Positions 30,776 through 36,000 of a DNA stretch of 36,000 bases are shown here, in pieces. A program made the position numbers and the translations under genes. Source of the stretch: Cristatella mucedo (taxonomy: Eukaryota; Bryozoa; Phylactolaemata; Cristatellidae); NCBI GenBank assembly GCA_009760855.2, contig WPIO01000068.1, forward strand, positions 794,001 through 830,000, written 5' to 3'. The notes beneath the pieces were generated by a model. That model was not told the origin of the DNA. It saw only the letters and a list, made by a program, of their open reading frames with translations, and searched no databases. Position 1 is the stretch's first letter; each line of letters begins with the position of its first letter.

Positions 30776-31370
30776 ATCCAAACGATAACTTCCAAATACT
30801 AAATTTTGAAGTGAGAATATGATGCCATACAATTAAAATCAAATATATGCAAAGCGCAGAGCTGCAACTCAAATGTAGCATTAAAACCATTTAAAATAGC
30901 AAGGAATAAACAGCTTAAAAGGAGAATGAATAATTAATTAGCGTCGCACAAATAATGAACGGGTAGCTTACTTGCTCATTCAAGTTTCTTCTACTTTGGT
31001 AAGAAGCTCAGGATCGAGTTTACTATTGCCTTATTAGCGTCCGTGTAGATATTGACGAATCCTTAGCTTAGAGAGCCTGTTTTGCACCTCCTTTCACCAG
31101 AATAAGAGAGCTCTCTTTTGTAAATCCTCCGAACTGCCGCCCACTCGCGCTCTTATGCCGTCGCCTATCAAAACTCTTTGAGCAGACTAGTACTTCATGC
31201 CAGTTATTACGATACTGAGTATTCAAAATATTTTTCTAATTTTAACCTGAACCAATTCGGGGAGACTTGAATCTATTACTTTAAACGAGGTTCGCTAATT
31301 ATTGTTTAAACTGACTATGCGGAAGTCGCAGAAGGCTCTACAGTGAGAACAGAACCCGAACTCCAAGCTA
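30776..31370. other. Unassigned stretch
   Basis: No recognisable element or exon. Confidence 0.55.
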
Positions 31371-31404
31371 TGTAATGTAATGTAATGTAATGTAATGTAA
31401 TGTA
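31371..31404. repeat. TGTAA pentanucleotide repeat (LINE B tail)
   Basis: Six perfect TGTAA units plus TGTA. Confidence 0.97.
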
Positions 31405-31865
31405 TCTCCGTCAGTAACTCCACAAAGTCATAAAGACCATGTGGGTGTTACGCAGGAGAGTTTTTGCATAGCGCACTCACAGCCTACGCGGCTTTCGGTA
31501 CGCATTCGGTAGCCAACACACTTCGTCTCACGCAACAAAGAGAAAGTGGGAAGCATAGCAGAGTTAGGAGAGCAGTTGAGGTAGTAAGTAGCATAGAAGT
31601 AGCAGTTCAGGACCACTGAAAAAGATGTGCCATAGTCGGCAGTTGGAGAGTAGATGTCGTTGCGTAAGAATTGTGGAAGCGAGTTCCACAGTCTAGGACC
31701 TGCAGAGCTAAAGCTTCCGTCGCCAACTGTCTTTAGGCGGAGGAATGGGACAGCTAATTTATTGTCCACACAGGATCTGAGGGCGCGAACAGGCTGAAAC
31801 TGATGCAGCAGTTCAGCTAGGTGCGAAGGAGCCAAGCCGTGGCGGGCCTTCTCCTGTGTGAGTTC
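31371..31865 (-). mobile_element. LINE B 3' end with intact C-terminal frame and TTACA tail
   Basis: Minus-strand frame at 31428-31835: MAPSHLAELLHQFQPVRALR, then LKTVGDGSFSSAGPRLWNSL and ECAMQKLSCVTPTW. The C-terminal RT region is of L2/CR1 type but differs from family A. It ends in about seven TTACA units (31371-31404, seen as TGTAA on the plus strand), the likely 3' tail. Confidence 0.9.
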
Positions 31866-32424
31866 ACCATAGAGATTTCAAAGGTCGCTAATCGATCTAC
31901 TTAGTGAGCTTCATAAAAATAGACGAATGTACAGTACTAACGCACCTCTTTAGGTCAACCTAACGTCAGTTGCTGTAGTGTAGCTGAGCACTCACTGCCC
32001 TGGTCCGTTCAAGCTGACCGGCAAAGAGGTCATTGCCATTGACACTAGGATTAGTGCCACTAGATCAACTAGACTATATCGTAGTCCTCCAATTCATGGG
32101 TCAACGAAAATGCCATCATCACTATACCAAAGAAAAAATTGCCACGTAATACACTTGATTTGGCGTGAGCTATAAAAATTTAATGTGGACGTTTGCGCAT
32201 GCAAAGCCATGAGCCTTTTCCAAGAAACCGTTGGACATTCTAATGGGCTGGATGAACGTTCGTTCAGTGCCAACACGGTGAAGCGGCCAAAAGTAAACAA
32301 CAATCCGCAGCTAACTTCGCGGACTTCTAAATTAGCTCGTCGTTCCTTGTAATCCAAAAAAATTCGTACTTTTCACGAACCCGGTCTTTAATGTCTGAAA
32401 ATCCTTCTTGGGCATGTCTCTTAC
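31866..32424. other. Unassigned stretch
   Basis: A minus-strand ORF at 32094-32357 (TFGRFTVLALNERSSS) follows the exon-like segment at 32425-32560 but its splice phase and acceptors are poor. No call made. Confidence 0.35.
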
Positions 32425-32560
32425 CAACGTTGGAGCCCCATCCAAACGACAGTGGTACATGGCCTGCCTCTCGATGGGCCTGCATTGGTAACGGCGTCAA
32501 TTACGTCGGCGTCAATTCGGTTAAATTGCTGTATATCCTGGTTGGGGTGGCTTACTTTAC
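32425..32560 (-). CDS. Unidentified exon-like segment
   Basis: Acceptor TTTTTAATAG|GTAAAG and donor CAACGTTG|GTAAGAG, with an in-frame TAA just beyond the donor. The 136-bp segment reads VSHPNQDIQQFNRIDADVID, then GRPCTTVVWMGLQR, without stops. Composition and splice sites look coding, but I recognise no family, and no convincing partner exon was found on either side. A decayed transposon gene is an alternative. Confidence 0.35.
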
Positions 32561-33070
32561 CTATTAAAAATAACGCACCAAAGACAGATTCCAGTTATTC
32601 TGCTTACGTTATTTTTTTCTTAGCCAGCACCTAAAACTAGTTCGCGACTAATAGCGGTCAACGATACCTTTCGAATTTGAATGCTGACGAAGACTTTGAA
32701 GCATTTGTATGCTAAATAGGTCACATTAATAGTAGCAATAAAATCTTAGAAGTTCTTCAGTGAAAATCATCCAGGACCGGGTTTGTGATCATCTTTTGAT
32801 AAGACCTTGTAAGGCCAACAGAAGTGCAGTTTAGAGCCCTATACTACTACACACCAACTCTTGGTGGACAGATTTGATCTTTTCACGCGAAATATACCAG
32901 AATAGACTAAGGCCTCGGTTTGTTATAAAGTAGTCTGGTTTTGAGCTGAGCCGCACACTGCAGTTTTGGCCAGGCTGTCTTGCTTCTATGGTGCATTCGC
33001 TGCAATTTGAGGAGCTCGCTTTATTAGTATCTGCAATGCGAAGTAAATTCGCTCTGATAAAGTAAAGTTC
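32561..33070. other. Unassigned stretch
   Basis: No recognisable exon or repeat. 32680-32716 has faint likeness to the satellite (CTTTGAAGCATTTGTATGCT). Confidence 0.45.
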
Positions 33071-33245
33071 AAAAAAGAGCCTCGATAGCCATGCAGCAAA
33101 GTGCGGCAAAAAAGAGCCTCGTTGACTATGACTACAGCGATTCTTGCAGGTGGCAATAGAAGATCGCCCACTGCAGGAATCGAATGCGCGACCTGGATCG
33201 CTAAGAGGGCAGGCCCTACCACTAAGATCTAGCAGCTAAGGCCCA
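33071..33245 (-). mobile_element. tRNA-derived SINE, variant head
   Basis: Reverse complement: GATCTTAGTGGTAGGGCCTG (A-box region), CGCATTCGATTCC (B box), then a body with GCGATCTTCTATTGCCACC and AACGAGGCTCTTTT shared with the other SINEs. The tail segment AAAAAAGAGCCTCG is duplicated about 36 bp apart (33071 and 33107 regions). Confidence 0.7.
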
Positions 33246-33795
33246 CGGGAGGACGACGCGTCCACTAGTACTTATTTTGCAGTCATCACCCGTCTAAGCG
33301 TCTTCCCTTCCAGTGCGGCTAAAAATTGGAATGCAGCAATGATAAACACGTTGCTTACTGGATTCAAGGTCGGAGGGTTTGTTCAGTTAAAGCACACACC
33401 TGTTACAGCTCTAACGACTCAATAAGAACTTCACTGTCCTCTATATACGCAGTGTTCGGCCAGATTAAGAGCACCCTTCGTATCCTTACACGTGAATATC
33501 TAGTTTCATCTTAATCAAGTCTCATCAAGGCCAATAAAGCAGCCTCTAAAATCTTAGCATGCTTTTAAGATCTGTGTCCTCAGATTGTCACATAACATGT
33601 GCTTCGATCAATGTTGTGTGCTTAACTGCATCCCAATGCTAGGCAGTTTTAAGTTGGGTCATTAGGTGACATCCAATTGGGCAACAAGATAGCTTTGCCA
33701 GTTTCAAACCTCTCCTATTTCTACTAGTGATACAGTTTACCCTTTCTGCAATGAGACTCCTGCCCAAGACTTCCAATCTAATCCTCCTGTTTTAA
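33246..33795. other. Unassigned stretch
   Basis: No exon seen. The right part may be decayed LINE A endonuclease leading into 33796-34005, but it could not be aligned. Confidence 0.4.
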
Positions 33796-34005
33796 CTCAA
33801 TGGTATGCTATTGTTCCATGTAATTATCAAGTTCTGCACATCGGACCGCTTGCGGATCTCATTCATTTTGCAGTCTGCGCCCTCCTCCACATTAAAAATT
33901 GGACTTGAATCGCGAAACCCTTATACCCTTGATATCGGTGCTGTCCATACGAAAATATCTTCTTCTTCTCTGCTGCTCATTCTATTGTTGAAGGCTGAGT
34001 TAATC
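33796..34005 (+). mobile_element. LINE A fragment (endonuclease-RT linker)
   Basis: CTSDRLRISFILQSAPSS and PYTLDIGAVHTKISSSSLLL match SCSSDHMQISLGLQCVLSSS and NTLDIDAVRARISALSLLL of the 21840 copy. Confidence 0.8.
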
Positions 34006-35055
34006 TAACAGCGAATTGTGAATGGCTCCTCCCGAATCGCTTGTCTTTAACAATCGATGACGTTTCAGGGGCGTGAATATAGCCATGTGCACGTATTAAA
34101 ATCCTACACTCCAGAGGATTCCGTACGATGGATAACCGGACCCGGATACTTCACTCAGGACCAAACAGAGCCCATGCTTTTTTATCCTCACAATAATACA
34201 GAACACCGCCCTGTCCTGACACATTTGTAAGCACCCAAAATCTCACTCAACACATGTCTTGCATATGCGAGAATGTTCTGGCGAATCTCCAATTATCTGG
34301 AAGTTTGAGTTATCAATAGTAGAAAAGCAATTGAAATTTAATCATCACCTTTTTGAACATTAAGAGCGCATCCGCCCGTTTTGGTAATTCAAAATTGTTT
34401 GGGTCGTAGGTATGAGAATAGGAACTTTTAATTTCTGAACTGTCACTGAATTCCATTGCTTGCAGTAACTGCCTCATCATGTCTCTGTTGAGCAGACCGG
34501 TCAAACTTTACATCATTCCTCGATCCGAGCAGTGTGGCGAGGCAATATCAGTGTGTCTTGATAATAATGACTAAACAGTAATATAATGATCGTAAGGGGC
34601 TCATTAAATTTCTAGGTAATTCGCAAAATCCGGTATAAGAAGCAAGCGTATCAACTTATTTATGTTTGCAAATAGCACATCGGACACTTGTTCAGCTAAT
34701 AAAGACCAGTCACTACAATTGAGAAAATACTCTGGCAACCAAGTGAATTATTAGTGCGATAGGCGTTCCATGACGATTCACATCAGTTGTTGCCGAGATC
34801 TCTTGTGTACACACGGTCTTCTGAGGATTTACGATCGCTTAGACGCATCTCTAAGCGATCAGATTTTAGAAAGCTATTAGTACAGTGGATTAATGACGTA
34901 TTGAGCACTGAGACTTAGTAATTCACGTCGACGAGCCAGAGCAAAAATAAGCCGGAGGTAAGGACAAGTCAAAGAGAGACACAACCCTAAACTAAAGTTT
35001 TCGAAAGATCCCTTCAGTCGATACAGAGTTAGAAGAGGAGTCACTTGGCGAGAGT
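34006..35055. other. Unassigned stretch with one hairpin
   Basis: No exon or element recognised apart from the palindrome at 34833-34860. Confidence 0.5.
34833..34860. repeat. Perfect 11-bp inverted repeat, 6-base loop
   Basis: GATCGCTTAGA, loop CGCATC, TCTAAGCGATC. Confidence 0.9.
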
Positions 35056-35059
35056 GGTG

Positions 35060-35480
35060 AGTGTTGAGCACCGCATTGACTTCAAAGCCCTGTCACTCAT
35101 AATTAAGTCCCTTCATTCTTTGGCTCCAACCTACATATCAGATCTACTCCCACCAGGCTGAGGATCGTACCAGACGGTTTTCGAAGTCTAAATGTTTGCC
35201 AATACCTTGTACAAACCTCATATCCTTCGGTGACCGTGCATTTAGTTCGTATGCTCCCAAAGCCTGGAACTCATTCCCCACTACCGTCAAGACTGCTCCT
35301 GACTTGACCACATAAAAAAAAATTAAACACGTACCTTTTTATCACAGCATTTAGTGGGTCTATCAAGCGTGATACCACTCACATTCGATCGTGTTTCCTT
35401 TGCAATGAATGCAAAGTGCCTGGAAAGAGATTGAGTTATCTGAGCGAGCTTTATCAAGAGTATTAGTATTATTGTTATTA
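35060..35480 (+). mobile_element. LINE A 3' fragment
   Basis: CTTCATTCTTTGGCTCCAAC, CGTGCATTTAGTTCGTATGC and CCCAAAGCCTGGAACTC (RT C-terminus), then a shortened 3' UTR, GCAAAGTGCCTGGAAAGAGA and an ATT-rich tail. Part of the 3' UTR is deleted after GTGGGTCTATC. Confidence 0.88.
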
Positions 35481-36000
35481 TAACCGGCAAGAACACGAAT
35501 TCGGCGGGCGGCTACACTTTAGAGATAGTTTCGTCATCGCTAGAGATCGGGTGGAGGGTGTTGAAACAAGGGACGCCTAGTTCACCACCTCACTGCGGCT
35601 GCCCAATCTTCTTCCAAAATCGCTCCGCGACTGTGTTCTTGCAACTTTTTTTCTCTTGCTGTGTGCATGCAATGCGCATTTTTTTCTCGTTTTATTTGAT
35701 CTGCTGCTGTCAAGTTGTATATTGTCCTAATTTTTTTCGCAATGATATTTAATCTGTAGCAATAAGAATTCAATTCATCATTTAACTTAGGTTAGCACGG
35801 ATTTTCTTTCCTTGTGTCAGCTCAGGCCGTCAGTGATTTTTGTAAGACTTTCAAACCCGTGTAAGTACGTTTATGTTCTACAACTTGATAATAAAATTTA
35901 ATTGAAGCCATTGGTCGTCTGAATCTCTCCGGACGCTTCGGAGTGTTCAACGCCACTTACCTCTCACTGAACCAACAATATTTTATATTTTCTTTACTAA
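35481..36000. other. Unassigned right end
   Basis: No gene supported. A strong donor-like site on the minus strand (GAGAG|GTAAGTGG, exon side at 35961) might end an exon that starts outside or near the window edge. Confidence 0.35.

Noticed and set aside
1-36000. CRISPR array, operon, rRNA or phage-like system
   Set aside because: No short regularly spaced repeats, no tightly packed genes, and introns plus LINEs show a eukaryotic genome.

Overview
This window looks like animal, probably invertebrate, nuclear DNA. It is AT-leaning, and the one recognisable host gene is cut into short exons by GT-AG introns. The rest is full of decayed non-LTR retrotransposons, tRNA-derived SINEs, a hAT-type DNA transposon relic, a satellite array and microsatellites. 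Nothing prokaryotic is visible: no operons, rRNA or CRISPR. The species cannot be named from the sequence.

Host gene (3641-13120, minus strand). No single long ORF marks it, but nine exons can be stitched together with matching splice phases into a cyclin K-like protein of about 458 residues. Cyclin K is the regulatory subunit of CDK12/CDK13, which phosphorylate the RNA polymerase II tail. Exons 1-6 (12978-13120, 12526-12607, 9917-10051, 8327-8432, 7601-7658, 7312-7472) carry the double cyclin fold and are secure. Exons 7-8 are short and tentative. The last exon (3641-4255) encodes a proline-rich tail with three 17-residue repeats. Two further exon-like pieces of unknown identity lie on the minus strand at 14082-14213 and 32425-32560.

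Mobile and repeated DNA. (1) 1-2190 is a tandem array with a period of about 296 bp; one stray monomer sits at about 5336-5645 inside cyclin K intron 6. (2) LINE family A (L2/CR1-like, 3' hairpin followed by an ATT-rich tail) has long copies at 16290-20150 (minus), 21840-25475 and 26030-28022 (plus), and at least six fragments. (3) LINE family B, recognised by a different C-terminus and a TTACA-repeat tail, has five 3' fragments. (4) A tRNA-derived SINE family has about five copies, one nested in a LINE. (5) A 184-bp SPIN/Charlie-like hAT element is nested in a LINE A 3' end. (6) An unidentified 0.5-kb repeat is present twice, at 28850-29384 and 30154-30664.

Layout. 1-2.3 kb is satellite. 2.3-3.6 kb is unassigned 3' flank of the cyclin gene. 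3.6-13.1 kb is the cyclin K gene with element-filled introns. 13.3-28 kb is mostly nested LINEs. 28-36 kb is a mosaic of small elements and unassigned DNA. All LINE and transposon reading frames seen are broken, so no active element is visible.
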